A stretch of 64,000 nucleotides of DNA from contig JBOGVZ010000049.1 in assembly GCA_050692985.1 (NCBI GenBank), forward strand, positions 84,076 to 148,075. Reading direction: 5' to 3'. The translations under genes were made by a program, and so were the position numbers. Origin of the DNA: JBOGVZ01 sp050692985 (GTDB taxonomy: Bacteria > Actinomycetota > UBA4738 > CALAEC01). Below, piece by piece: positions 53,979-63,931 of the stretch. Numbering within the stretch: position 1 is the first letter of the stretch; each line of letters opens with the position of its first letter. The notes under the pieces are model-generated. The model saw only the letters and a list, made by a program, of their open reading frames with translations. It searched no databases and was not told where the DNA came from.

Positions 53979-56168
53979 CTACTCCTCCATCACGACGCGG
54001 ACGTCGCCCTCCTTCTCCTCCAGGGAGAACGAGGTGATACCCGCCTCCCGCCGGAACTGGAGCGTGAGGACGCTGTCCCCCACCCGGAGGTTCCGCAGCT
54101 CCGCCCGGTTCAGCCACACGGGCAGGTGCGGCTGGTTCACCCGCAGGAGGTTCTCGTGGGCCACCGCGGAGATGCCCAGCATGGCCTGGAGCAGCAGCAC
54201 CGGCACACCGGCGGCCCACGCCTGCGGCGAGCAGGCCACCGGGTACTCGACAGGTGGGCTGGGGGTCCGCCGGACGAACCCGCAGAAGAGCTCGGGGAGC
54301 CGCATGTAGTCGCTGAAGGTGGCCGCGTCGAACAGGGCGGTACCGATGCGGTTGATGGTCTCCACGAACTTGAACCGCTTCATCCCCGACGCGATCAGGG
54401 CGTTGTCGTGCGGCCATACCGTGCCGTTGTGGTAGCTCATGGGGTTGTAGGCTGCGGCGGCCTTGCTCATCGTCCGGACCCCCCACCCGGAGAACATCTC
54501 GGGCGAGAGCAGCCGGCGGGTCACCAGCTCGGCGTGGTCCGGGTCCACCACGTCGCAGTACAGCAGGTGCCCGGGGTTCGACACGATCGTGCGGACCTGG
54601 CGCTTGTCCCCGTCCAGGGCCATGGCGAAGTACTGCTCGTCCTCCATCCAGAACGCCTCGTTGACCGCCCTGCGCAGGGCCGCCGCCTCCTCGCGCAGGC
54701 GGACGGCGCGCTCCCGGTCACCGAGCGCCTCGAACACGAAGGCCATCCGGGACTTGGCCATGTACACGTACCCCTGCACCTCGACGAGCGCGATGGGCGG
54801 CTCGGCCAGGGTGCCGTCGGCGTGGACCACGGAGTCCTCGGAATCCTTCCACCCCTGGTTCACCAGCCCCCGCGGGGAGCGAGATCGGTACTCGACGAAC
54901 CCGTCGCCGTCGAGGTCCCCGTACTCGTCGATCCACCGCAGCGCCGCGTTGGCCGCCGGGAGCAGCTCCTTGACGAATCCCAGGTCGTTCGTCCACCGGA
55001 AGTACTGGGCCAGCACGATGAGGAACCAGGGCGTGGCGTCCACCGACCCGTAGTACGGCGTGTGGGGCAGGTACCCGGAGGCCGCCAGCTCCCCGCGGCG
55101 GATCTCGTGCAGGATCTTCCCGGGCTCCTCGTCGCGCCAGTCGTCCACCACGGTTCCCTGGCGGGCCGCCAGCACCCGCAGGCTGTCCCGGGCCGTCTTC
55201 GGTGACAGGAGCAGCGTCTGGTGCGAAGAGATCAGGGCGTCCCGGCCGAACACCGCCACGTACCACGGGATCCCCGCCGCGGGAAGCGATCCTCCCTCCA
55301 CCGGCGTGTACAGGGCCCGGAGGTCGCGGAGCCCCCTGGCCACCCACTTGTTGAACAGCGCGTTGTCGGTGCGGATCTGGGTGCACTCGCTCTCCCAGTC
55401 CTCGTACGAGTGCCGCAGGGTGCTGACGGTGGCGTCGAACTCTCCCGGTGGGAGCTCCTCGTCTCCCACCCGCGGCTCCACGACGATCGGCAGGACCCTC
55501 GTCCGCCCCCCGCCCAGCCGCACGTCGAAGGCCACGGACACCACGTCCCCTCGCACGGAGGTGGCCACGGGGTCGGCCCCCATCACGATCCTCGTGGTCC
55601 GCCGGGCCCCGTCGTGGCCGACGTAGGCGAACTCCACCTCCCGGCCCTCGGCCCGGGGTGGCTCGAAGGTGCCCCGGACCTCCCGCACCAGGCCCCGGAC
55701 CTCGAAGATGTCGGCGAAATCGGCCCCGAACGTCAGCTCCAGGCGGAACCGCACGGGGGACGCGTTGTAGTTCTTGATCCGGATCCGGTCGTACAGGCGG
55801 TGCCGGATCGTGCGGATCCGCCGGATGCTCAGGGAGTGCTGGGGAATGGCCCCGTTCCCGGCGTCGGCCAGCGGGGGGTTCGTCAGGTCCACGTGGGAGA
55901 TGTAGGCGCGCTCCGCCGAGGACGACAGCAGGATCGGCTCCACCCCGGAGACCCGCATGCGGTAGTGCGACAGGAACCGGGTGTCGCGATGGTAGAACCC
56001 CAGCCCGAGCTCGTGGCGATCGCTGATGTTGCCCTCGACATCGGAGTAGAGGAAGGATTCGCCTTCCTTGATCGTGAGGACCTTGCTGGGGAGATCGCTG
56101 GTCACCACGGGGACTCGAGGGATCCTCACGGCGTCCCCGGAGCCGGGGGCGTCGGGCTCGGTCACCAC
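53979..56168 (-). CDS. Glycogen-debranching-type glycoside hydrolase (amylo-alpha-1,6-glucosidase-like)
   Basis: 729 residues, no signal peptide. Residues about 25-220 form the beta-rich N-terminal domain of actinobacterial debranching-enzyme-like proteins (LTIKEGESFLYSDVEGNISD, GLGFYHRDTRFLSHYRMRVS). The rest is an (alpha/alpha)6 barrel: GIPWYVAVFGRDALISSHQT, QGWKDSEDSVV with a probable catalytic Asp, and SYHNGTVWPHDNALIASGM. Such enzymes act on glycogen branch points or related alpha-glucans, or on glucosylglycerate/mannosylglycerate in some relatives. The substrate cannot be fixed by eye. It converges on the MarP-like gene. Confidence 0.88.
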   Translation of the reverse strand: MVTEPDAPGSGDAVRIPRVPVVTSDLPSKVLTIKEGESFLYSDVEGNISDRHELGLGFYHRDTRFLSHYRMRVSGVEPILLSSSAERAYISHVDLTNPPLADAGNGAIPQHSLSIRRIRTIRHRLYDRIRIKNYNASPVRFRLELTFGADFADIFEVRGLVREVRGTFEPPRAEGREVEFAYVGHDGARRTTRIVMGADPVATSVRGDVVSVAFDVRLGGGRTRVLPIVVEPRVGDEELPPGEFDATVSTLRHSYEDWESECTQIRTDNALFNKWVARGLRDLRALYTPVEGGSLPAAGIPWYVAVFGRDALISSHQTLLLSPKTARDSLRVLAARQGTVVDDWRDEEPGKILHEIRRGELAASGYLPHTPYYGSVDATPWFLIVLAQYFRWTNDLGFVKELLPAANAALRWIDEYGDLDGDGFVEYRSRSPRGLVNQGWKDSEDSVVHADGTLAEPPIALVEVQGYVYMAKSRMAFVFEALGDRERAVRLREEAAALRRAVNEAFWMEDEQYFAMALDGDKRQVRTIVSNPGHLLYCDVVDPDHAELVTRRLLSPEMFSGWGVRTMSKAAAAYNPMSYHNGTVWPHDNALIASGMKRFKFVETINRIGTALFDAATFSDYMRLPELFCGFVRRTPSPPVEYPVACSPQAWAAGVPVLLLQAMLGISAVAHENLLRVNQPHLPVWLNRAELRNLRVGDSVLTLQFRREAGITSFSLEEKEGDVRVVMEE

Positions 56169-56241
56169 GCCGGAAGCCGCGACGGGTCCATGGTGACGAG
56201 TCTATGGGACCCCCGGGGCGTGGGGGCGGCTTCCACGACCC

Positions 56242-56258
56242 GAACGTGTCCCACGTTC
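56242..56258. repeat. Perfect inverted repeat at the end of thrB
   Basis: GAACGTG-TCC-CACGTTC overlaps the thrB stop codon. It could act as a weak terminator for the threonine operon or be a protein site. No T-run follows. Confidence 0.4.
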
Positions 56259-57120
56259 AGGCCACGTGGGCCCCGGTGGCGGAGACGCCCGGCCGGAGCA
56301 CCCGCCACCCCGGCCCCAACGCCGGCAGCGGCGAGGCGTCCACCTCGAAGGCCAGCAGCGACGGCCCCGAGCCGGCCACGCACACGGGGATGTCCGCCTG
56401 GCGGAGGTCCTCGAACAGGGCCCGGCTGGACGGGGCCAGCGGCAGCCGCCGGGACTGGTGGAGCCGGTCCTCGAGGGCCTCGGCCAGCAGGTCGGGGCGA
56501 GCCGTCAGGGCCAGCACCGCCAGCGCCGCCCGGCCGGCGTTGAAGGCCGCGTCGCTCAGCGGCACCTGCCGGGGCAGCACCCGGCGGGCGTCCTCGGTGG
56601 CCACCCGCTCCTCCTCGGGCACCAGCAGCACGGGCCGAAGCGCGGGGTGCGTCTCCAGGCGCTCCGCTCGCCACCCCTGTCGGGACAGGTACGCCAGCAC
56701 CAGGCCGCCCCGGAGGCACGCCGACACGTTGTCGGGATGGCCCTCGATGTCGATGGCCACCTCGAGGAGGCGGTAGGGGTCGAGCTGCGTGCCCAGCAGC
56801 CGGTCCGCCAGCACCAGTCCCGACACCACCGCGGCCGCCGACGAGCCCAGGCCCCGCTGAAGCGGGATGCGGTTCACGCACCGCAGAGCCATCTGGGGCA
56901 GCGGCCGCCCGGTCTCCCGGGCCAGGTAGGCCATGGCCCGGAAGACCACGTTCGAGCCGTCCTCCGGCAGCTCCCCCCGGCCCTGGCCCTCCACCACGAC
57001 CGCGGCCTCCGCGCCGGTGTCGGCGGTGACCTCGTTGGTTAGGTCCATGGCCAGGCCCAGCGCGTCGAAGCCGGGGCCGAGGTTCGCCACCGTGGCCGGC
57101 GCGGTGACCGAGACCCGCAC
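56257..57120 (-). CDS. thrB: Homoserine kinase
   Basis: 287 residues from the GTG at 57120 (VRVSVTAPATVANLGPGFDA), two bases after the thrC stop. GHMP-kinase motifs: PATVANLGPGFDALGLA, the ATP loop PLQRGLGSSAAAVVSGL, GHPDNVSACLRGG and the C-terminal CVAGSGPSLLAFE. It phosphorylates homoserine for threonine synthesis and lies last in hom-thrC-thrB. Confidence 0.97.
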   Translation of the reverse strand: MRVSVTAPATVANLGPGFDALGLAMDLTNEVTADTGAEAAVVVEGQGRGELPEDGSNVVFRAMAYLARETGRPLPQMALRCVNRIPLQRGLGSSAAAVVSGLVLADRLLGTQLDPYRLLEVAIDIEGHPDNVSACLRGGLVLAYLSRQGWRAERLETHPALRPVLLVPEEERVATEDARRVLPRQVPLSDAAFNAGRAALAVLALTARPDLLAEALEDRLHQSRRLPLAPSSRALFEDLRQADIPVCVAGSGPSLLAFEVDASPLPALGPGWRVLRPGVSATGAHVA

Positions 57121-57122
57121 CG

Positions 57123-58175
57123 CTACAGCCCCAGCGCCTCGGCCACCGCGGCGGGGTCCGCGGCCACGGCGGTGGGCGGCGCCGTGTGGGCCAGGGCGGT
57201 GTCCGGGTCCTTGAGGCCGTGCCCGGTGAGGACGCACACCACGGTGGCCCCCGGGGCAACACGGCCGGCCCGCGACAGCGCCCGCAGCCCGGCCACCGAG
57301 GCGGCAGAGGCGGGCTCCGCGAACAGCCCCTCCCCGGCCACGCTGGCATAGGCGTCCAGGATCTCCTCGTCGGTGACGGCGGCGATCTCCCCACCGGAGA
57401 GCTCCGCGGCGGCCAGTGCCCCCTTCCACGACGCGGGGTTGCCGATGCGGATCGCGCTGGCGACGGTTTGGGGGTCCTCCACCGGCTCACTCCGCACGAT
57501 GGGGGCCGCCCCCGCCGCCTGGAAGCCGTGGAGGGCCGGGGGCCGGGCGATCACGCCGTCGTCGGCGTACTCCCGGTACCCCTTCCAGTGGCTGGTGATG
57601 TTCCCGGCGTTCCCCACGGGGACCAGGTGGAGGTCGGGGGCCCCGCCCAGGTCGTCGCAGACCTCGAACGCGCACGTCTTCTGGCCCTCGATCCGGTCGG
57701 GGTTCACCGAGTTCACCAGGGTGACGGGGTGGTCGTCCGCCAGGGTCCGGGTGAGCCGCAGCGCGGCGTCGAAGCCGCCGTCGACCTCGAGCACCGTGGC
57801 CCCGGCCACCAGGGTCTGGGCCATCTTGCCCAGGGCCACGCCTCCCTTGGGCACCAGGACCGCGCAGGTGAGGCCGGCCCGGGCCGCGTACGCGGCCGCC
57901 GAGGCACTGGTGTTCCCGGTCGAGGCGCACACCACGGCCCGGGCCCCCACCTCCAGGGCCCGGGACACCGCCACGGTCATACCCCGGTCCTTGAACGACC
58001 CGGTGGGGTTGGCCCCCTCGACCTTGAGGTACACCTGTGCTCCGGTCTCCGCCGACAGCGCCTCCGATCGCACCAGCGGCGTGCCGCCTTCCCGGAGGGT
58101 CACCACCGGGGTGGAGTCGGTGACCGGGAGCCGGTCCCGGTAGGCCTCGATGACTCCGGGCCAGGTCCCCCTCAA
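57123..58175 (-). CDS. thrC: Threonine synthase
   Basis: 350 residues from a TTG start that overlaps the hom stop (TTGA). PLP Lys62 lies in NPTGSFKDRGMTVAVSRAL. CASTGNTSASAAAYAARAG, the phosphate-binding VPVGNAGNITSHWKGYREY and LTGHGLKDPD are diagnostic of the type-1 bacterial/archaeal short enzyme. It converts O-phosphohomoserine to threonine. Confidence 0.97.
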   Translation of the reverse strand: MRGTWPGVIEAYRDRLPVTDSTPVVTLREGGTPLVRSEALSAETGAQVYLKVEGANPTGSFKDRGMTVAVSRALEVGARAVVCASTGNTSASAAAYAARAGLTCAVLVPKGGVALGKMAQTLVAGATVLEVDGGFDAALRLTRTLADDHPVTLVNSVNPDRIEGQKTCAFEVCDDLGGAPDLHLVPVGNAGNITSHWKGYREYADDGVIARPPALHGFQAAGAAPIVRSEPVEDPQTVASAIRIGNPASWKGALAAAELSGGEIAAVTDEEILDAYASVAGEGLFAEPASAASVAGLRALSRAGRVAPGATVVCVLTGHGLKDPDTALAHTAPPTAVAADPAAVAEALGL

Positions 58176-59458
58176 CCCTCACCGCCCTCGACCCGCATCA
58201 CGCTGCGGACCTCGGCCACCACGTCCAGCGCTCGCAGGTCGGACGCGGTGGCCTGGACCGCGCCCTCGTTGGCCCGGTGGGTGATGAGCACGAGCAGGGC
58301 CTCCTCCCCGGTGCCCTCCTGCCACACCTCCTTGATCGACACCAGGTTCCGGCCGAACGCGTCGGCCACCTGGGCCAGCACCCCGGGCCGGTCCACCACG
58401 TCGAGCAGGAGGTAGTACTGGCTCTCCATGTCCTGCATCGGCCGCAGCGGCCGGTCCCGGTAGCAGGTGCACCCCACCCCCCGGCCGCCGGAGGCGACGT
58501 TCCGGGCCACCTGGGCCAGGTCACCGACCACGGCCGTGGCGGTGGGGCCCCCTCCGGCCCCGCGCCCGTAGAACATGAGCTGGCCCACGGTGGGGCCCTC
58601 CACGAAGACGGCGTTGAACGTCTCCCGCACGGCGGCCAGGGGATGGTCGGCCGGGATCATCGCCGGGTGGACCCGGGCGGAGACGTCGCCGTCCTCCAGC
58701 TCGGCGATGGCCAGGAGCTTGACCACGTACCCCAGGCGGCGGGCGAACACGATGTCCTCCACGGTCACGCCGGAGATCCCCTCCCGGTACACCTCGCCCG
58801 CCACCACTCGGCTGTTGAAGGCGATCGAGGCCAGGATGGCGCACTTGGCCGCGGCGTCGAAGCCCTCGATGTCGTCCGTGGGATCGCGCTCCGCGTAGCC
58901 CAGCCTCTCCGCCTGGGCCAGGGCTTCCTCGAAGGCCATCCCATCCTCGGTCATCCTGGTGAGGACGTAGTTCGTGGTGCCGTTCACGATGCCCAGCACC
59001 CGGGCCAGCCGCTCCCCGGCCAGCGACTCCTTCAAGGGGCGGACCAACGGGATGCCCCCGCCGACCGCCCCCTCGAAGAACAGGTCCACCCCGGCCGCCT
59101 CCGACGCGTCGAACAGCTCCCGACCGAGGGAGGACAACAGCTCCTTGTTGGCGGTGACCACGTGCTTCCCCGCGGACAGGGCCCGAAGGATCAGGGAGCG
59201 GGCCGGCTCGATCCCCCCGATCAGCTCCACGACGACGTCCACGTCGGGATCCGAGGCCACGGCCCGGGCGTCACCGGTGATGCGCTCGATGGACACCGGG
59301 ACGTCTCGCTCCAACGCCGGGTTCCGGACGGCCACGGCCGTCACCTCGATCCGGCAGCCGGTCCGGCGCTCGAGGTCCTCGGCGCCCGCGTGGAGCATGC
59401 GGGCCACCGCCGAACCGACGTGGCCGCAGCCCAGCAACCCGACACGGATCGTCCTCAC
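58172..59458 (-). CDS. hom: Homoserine dehydrogenase with ACT domain
   Basis: About 428 residues. The GTG at 59458 (VRTIRVGLLGCGHVGSAVAR) gives a GTGA overlap with the upstream gene's stop; the GTG at 59464 would add two residues. The N-terminal NAD(P)-binding GLLGCGHVGS, the catalytic-domain VVTANKELLSSLG and GIVNGTTNYVLTRM, and a C-terminal ACT regulatory domain (YYLLLDVVDRPGVLAQVADA) are clear. The ACT domain suggests feedback control by threonine. First gene of the threonine operon. Confidence 0.97.
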   Translation of the reverse strand: MRTIRVGLLGCGHVGSAVARMLHAGAEDLERRTGCRIEVTAVAVRNPALERDVPVSIERITGDARAVASDPDVDVVVELIGGIEPARSLILRALSAGKHVVTANKELLSSLGRELFDASEAAGVDLFFEGAVGGGIPLVRPLKESLAGERLARVLGIVNGTTNYVLTRMTEDGMAFEEALAQAERLGYAERDPTDDIEGFDAAAKCAILASIAFNSRVVAGEVYREGISGVTVEDIVFARRLGYVVKLLAIAELEDGDVSARVHPAMIPADHPLAAVRETFNAVFVEGPTVGQLMFYGRGAGGGPTATAVVGDLAQVARNVASGGRGVGCTCYRDRPLRPMQDMESQYYLLLDVVDRPGVLAQVADAFGRNLVSIKEVWQEGTGEEALLVLITHRANEGAVQATASDLRALDVVAEVRSVMRVEGGEG

Positions 59459-60054
59459 AGCCACCGTCCCATCACGATCTCATCCTCGTACCCGGAGGAC
59501 TTCTTCGAGTGGCCGGACAGCCGCCCCTCCACCGCGAACCCGAACTTCTCGTACAGGGCCAGGGCCGCCTCGTTGTCCGGGTACACCGATAGGGCAAGCT
59601 TCTCCACCCCCGACCACCTGGCCCACCGGAAGGCCTCCGCCAGCAGCGCCGAGCCGACTCCCCGGGCGCGCCAGTCCGCGGCCACCGACATGCCGAGCGA
59701 GGCCACGTGGGCGGTGGCCGGCCCTTCCTCCCGGCTCACCCCGAGGTGGCCGATCACCCGGTCGCCCACCGCGGCCACGACGTCGGCCCGGTCCGTGGTC
59801 CAGGGGCGACGGAACCGGCGCCGGACCATGCGGGTCCGGGTCCCGGTCACCTCCTCGATGCGGATGAATCGACGCTCGGCGGCGACCTCGGCCAGCATCG
59901 CCAGCATGGAGCGAGCGTCCCGCGGGCGGGCCCGCCGGACCTCCACCTCCGGCGGGGGCTCTGACCGGGGGATCGGACCGCCGGCCTGAGGCCGACCCAA
60001 GCCGTTCTTCTCGGGGGGATCGCCGGCTCTCCGTCCTCGTGTCCTCTCACCCAT
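59455..60054 (-). CDS. GNAT-family N-acetyltransferase
   Basis: 199 residues from the ATG at 60054; the first 35 residues are low-complexity (RGRRAGDPPEKNGLGRPQAG) and a later start is conceivable. The GNAT core is VEVRRARPRDARSMLAMLAE, then VASLGMSVAADWRARGVGSA (acetyl-CoA pyrophosphate loop R-x-x-G-x-G/A), LSVYPDNEAALALYEKFGF. It resembles the RimI/PhnO-like subgroup with unknown substrate. The initiation region is duplicated in tandem upstream. Confidence 0.88.
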   Translation of the reverse strand: MGERTRGRRAGDPPEKNGLGRPQAGGPIPRSEPPPEVEVRRARPRDARSMLAMLAEVAAERRFIRIEEVTGTRTRMVRRRFRRPWTTDRADVVAAVGDRVIGHLGVSREEGPATAHVASLGMSVAADWRARGVGSALLAEAFRWARWSGVEKLALSVYPDNEAALALYEKFGFAVEGRLSGHSKKSSGYEDEIVMGRWL

Positions 60055-60157
60055 GGCCGGCTACTCCCCCCGAACCCCCCCGGTTCTTCTCGGGGGGATC
60101 GCTGGCCCTCCGTCCTCGTGTGCTCTCACCCATGGCCGGCTTCTCCCCCGAACCCCC

Positions 60158-60159
<2 letters not shown>
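60004..60159. repeat. 79-bp tandem duplication around the GNAT gene start
   Basis: Two near-identical copies, 60004-60080 and 60083-60159, with a 79-bp period (for example, GTTCTTCTCGGGGGGATCG at the start of each and CTCTCACCCATGGCCGGC within each). They differ at about five positions and one C-run length. On the minus strand each copy contains a GGGGGAG and the GNAT-type ATG, but the upstream copy soon meets a stop because 79 is not a multiple of three. The unit spans the argS-GNAT gap and the GNAT 5' end. Confidence 0.85.
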
Positions 60160-61840
<1,681 letters not shown>

Positions 61841-61852
61841 CTCGATGCGAGC

Positions 61853-62257
61853 CTACGACGACCGCAGGGCCAGCCGCCGGATGATCGCGGCGAGCTCCGC
61901 GGGATCGAAGGGCTTGGTGACGTACCCGGCCACCCTCAGCTCATCGGCCCGGCGGCGATCCTGCTCCTGGGTCCGGGCCGAGAGCAGGACGACGGGGATG
62001 TCGGCCGTGGCGGCCTCCTCCCTGAGCCGCTCCACGACGTCCCACCCGTTCATGCCAGGCATCATCACGTCGAGAAGGATGAGCGCTGGAAGGTCCTGCT
62101 TGGCGCTGGCCAGGGCCTGCTCCCCGCTGGCCGCGGTGAGCACGTCGAAGCCCTCCAGGCCGAGGTTGACCTCCAGGAGCCTGAGGATCACGGGGTCATC
62201 GTCGGCCACGAGGATCCGGGCGGGTGCGTGGTTCCCGGTCAAGGGCGGCGCCATCAT
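61853..62257 (-). CDS. Stand-alone CheY-like response regulator
   Basis: 134 residues (ATG at 62257 or 62254, no evident ribosome-binding site). It is a single receiver domain: acidic pocket ILVADDDPVILRLLEV, phospho-acceptor Asp in ALILLDVMMPGMNGWDVV, Ser in VVLLSARTQEQ and Lys in GYVTKPFDPAELAAII. No output domain is present, so it must act by protein contact. It is 12 bases upstream of argS on the same strand. No histidine kinase is in the window. Confidence 0.92.
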   Translation of the reverse strand: MMAPPLTGNHAPARILVADDDPVILRLLEVNLGLEGFDVLTAASGEQALASAKQDLPALILLDVMMPGMNGWDVVERLREEAATADIPVVLLSARTQEQDRRRADELRVAGYVTKPFDPAELAAIIRRLALRSS

Positions 62258-62294
62258 ACCGGCGGCCCCGAGCCCGTTGCTAGACTGGCCGTGA

Positions 62295-62369
62295 GCCCCC
62301 GTAGCTCAGGGGATAGAGCACTGGTCTCCGGAACCAGGGGCGCAGGTTCGAATCCTGCCGGGGGCACCA
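62295..62369 (+). tRNA. tRNA-Arg (anticodon CCG)
   Basis: A complete cloverleaf can be folded: acceptor GCCCCCG/CGGGGGC, D-arm GCTC/GAGC, anticodon stem CTGGT/ACCAG with loop CTCCGGA (anticodon CCG at 62328-62330), T-arm GCAGG-TTCGAAT-CCTGC, discriminator A and an encoded CCA at 62367-62369. It reads CGG arginine codons, abundant in this GC-rich DNA. Confidence 0.96.
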
Positions 62370-63018
62370 ATCCATACGGTGGTCGAAAAATCGGTACACG
62401 GAAGACCGGCTTGATGTGGCCCCGATCCCGGACCTTGATTTCCGCCACCACCGACTGCATGGCGGCCTTCCGTTCCGGAAGGGGCCCATCCATCAAGACG
62501 AAGGTCGGGCGAACGTCGGCAAGGGTCTTGGAGAGGGTGAACACCGCGGCGTGGGCCGCAGAGTGCGGAAGCGTCGCCACCAGGGCGTAGAGCTTGCGGG
62601 CGGCTCCCTTTCCCACCGGGATGTAGCGTCCGGTCTCCCACCAGTCGGCGTGGCCAATCTCCCCGGGCAGGTAGGTGGTGCGCTGGAACCCCCGGGCGGC
62701 CAGGAACTGCGGGCGGACCCTGGCCAGGTGCTCCTTCAGGATGGTGATCCCTCCGGCGTAGCCGCTTCGGCGAAGCCGCTCGAGCACCACGGTGGCCGCC
62801 ACCTTGGGGTCGCGGTCCAGCATCGACGCGATCTCCTCGCGGTGGGCATCGAGGATCGATCCCTTCGGAGCCCGCTGGTAGCGGGGCGGCCGGTAAAGGG
62901 CGAGAAGCCTGTCGACCGTGTTGCGGCTCATGCCGAGGCGGCGGGCGATCGCCGCCTTGGCCAGGCCCTCGACGTAGAACAGCCTGCGTACCTCTGCCCA
63001 GTCCTGCGCTGAGTACAA
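62370..63018 (-). pseudogene. Truncated IS21-family transposase (IstA-like) remnant
   Basis: Reads from a TTG at 63018 preceded by GGAGGAAGG. About 190-210 transposase-like residues remain: an N-terminal helix-turn-helix (AAIARRLGMSRNTVDRLLAL), YQRAPKGSILDAHREEIASM, LRRSGYAGGITILKEHLARV and the start of the DDE core (LPGEIGHADWWETGRYIPVG). The remaining catalytic acidic residues and the IstB gene are missing. The frame then runs into the tRNA gene on the opposite strand, so its last 50 codons are not protein sequence. The element is therefore inactive. Confidence 0.8.
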
Positions 63019-63083
63019 CCTTCCTCCCCTCGGGTCGGCTTCGACCCTGAGGGTCCGTCGAAAACGAGCCTGCGTCCCGGAAC

Positions 63084-63128
63084 TGCTCAGTTTTCGACCG
63101 GCGGAATGTGCTCAGTTTTCACCCGGCG
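63084..63128. repeat. Duplicated IS21-type end repeats
   Basis: TGCTCAGTTTTCGACCGGCG (63084-63103) and TGCTCAGTTTTCACCCGGCG (63109-63128), differing at two positions, 25 bases apart. Multiple internal end repeats are the transposase-binding sites of IS21-family elements. Confidence 0.75.
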
Positions 63129-63134
63129 TCGACA

Positions 63135-63224
63135 CCGTTGAGGCAGGGGCGGCCCGAGCCTATCGTGGCTGGGAACAAGGCAAGCTTCATTCATGGATTT
63201 GGGTTGGCCTCCACCCTCGGGACA
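63135..63224. other. Short gap between the IS end and the broken gene
   Basis: Ninety bases outside the IS21 terminus. I see no gene, hairpin or direct repeat that would mark a target-site duplication. Confidence 0.4.
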
Positions 63225-63842
63225 CTAAGCGATGTGAAGTCGGGCGAGCGCCTTATCTGCCTCCGCAAGGAGCTCCTGCGAGGGTCTTTCGCTGTCCGCT
63301 TCTCGCCCGAGCCAGACGCTGACGTTCAGCAGGCGGTCCTCCACCGAGGTGTCGAGATGACACGCGGAGACGTGGGGAGCGGGTTGCCCCTCGTAGTACC
63401 GGTGCGTGCAGAAGCCGTCAGAGACACGGAGAGGGAACACTCGGGCCGGAAACTCTTCCCCACCCGTATACGGACGGGCTCCTACCACGGTGATCACGAT
63501 ACCCCCGGGTGGGAGGCTGCGAACGGTCTCGTTCGGCAGCGCCAACCGCGACGGGTCGTCCTTGATAGCGACGTTCGCGGCCCCGGTGGCGGGCCAACGC
63601 TCCCCCTGGGGATCAACAACCGCTTGGGCCGTGTTCCACCCAGGAGCCGGTTTGAAGAAGGGAGTCGGCTCCGGCGACGGGCCACCGTCCGAACGGAGGT
63701 CGACCCGGATCAAAGGTCCCTGGTAGGTGGCAAGCTAGATCACTCCGGCCTCGGGATCGAGCGCCGCGTCCACCGCCAACCCATCGATCCCTACCGACTC
63801 GTCCAACTGCAAGGTCTGAGAATTCAGCCGTGAGATGGCCAC
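63225..63842 (-). pseudogene. Gene fragment interrupted by an in-frame amber codon
   Basis: The minus-strand frame reads from a GTG at 63842 (VAISRLNSQTLQLDESVG, IDGLAVDAALDPEAGVI), meets TAG at 63737-63735, and continues in the same frame LATYQGPLIRVDLRSDGGPS, then VVDPQGERWPATGAANVAIK and PPGGIVITVVGARPYTGG to a stop at 63225. The join AGVI-stop-LATYQGPLIRVDL reads as one strand pair of a propeller-like protein, as if a Tyr codon (TAC/TAT) had become TAG. Beyond the stop the 160 residues have normal coding composition. No family is recognised. Upstream in-frame sequence is closed by another TAG at 63902. Confidence 0.55.
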
Positions 63843-63931
63843 GGGGAGAACGCTGCCCTGCTGGCGGCTGGCTCTAAGTGCTCTGGCCCGGAAGTTCGCC
63901 TACGTATTCTGAGCCGCGCCGAGCGCCCGGC

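Larger units (their letters stand above)
62370..63134 (-). mobile_element. Remnant of an IS21-family insertion sequence abutting tRNA-Arg
   Basis: The intact end is at 63134: read on the minus strand it starts TGTCGACGCCGGGTG, and the TGT...ACA terminus is typical of the family. Inside it are two end repeats and the truncated IstA frame. The other end is lost at or near the 3' end of the tRNA (62369), where GGTCGAAAAATC (62382-62393) weakly echoes the end-repeat sequence. Confidence 0.7.

Noticed and set aside
62254..62420. C-terminal part of the IS21 frame read as protein
   Set aside because: It runs through the opposite strand of a well-formed tRNA-Arg gene and into the response regulator start, so it is not coding.
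63108..63833. Plus-strand open frame of about 241 codons at the right end
   Set aside because: It is antisense to a frame with better protein-like composition and begins inside the IS21 end repeats; its translation is Arg/Gly/Pro-biased like other shadow frames here.
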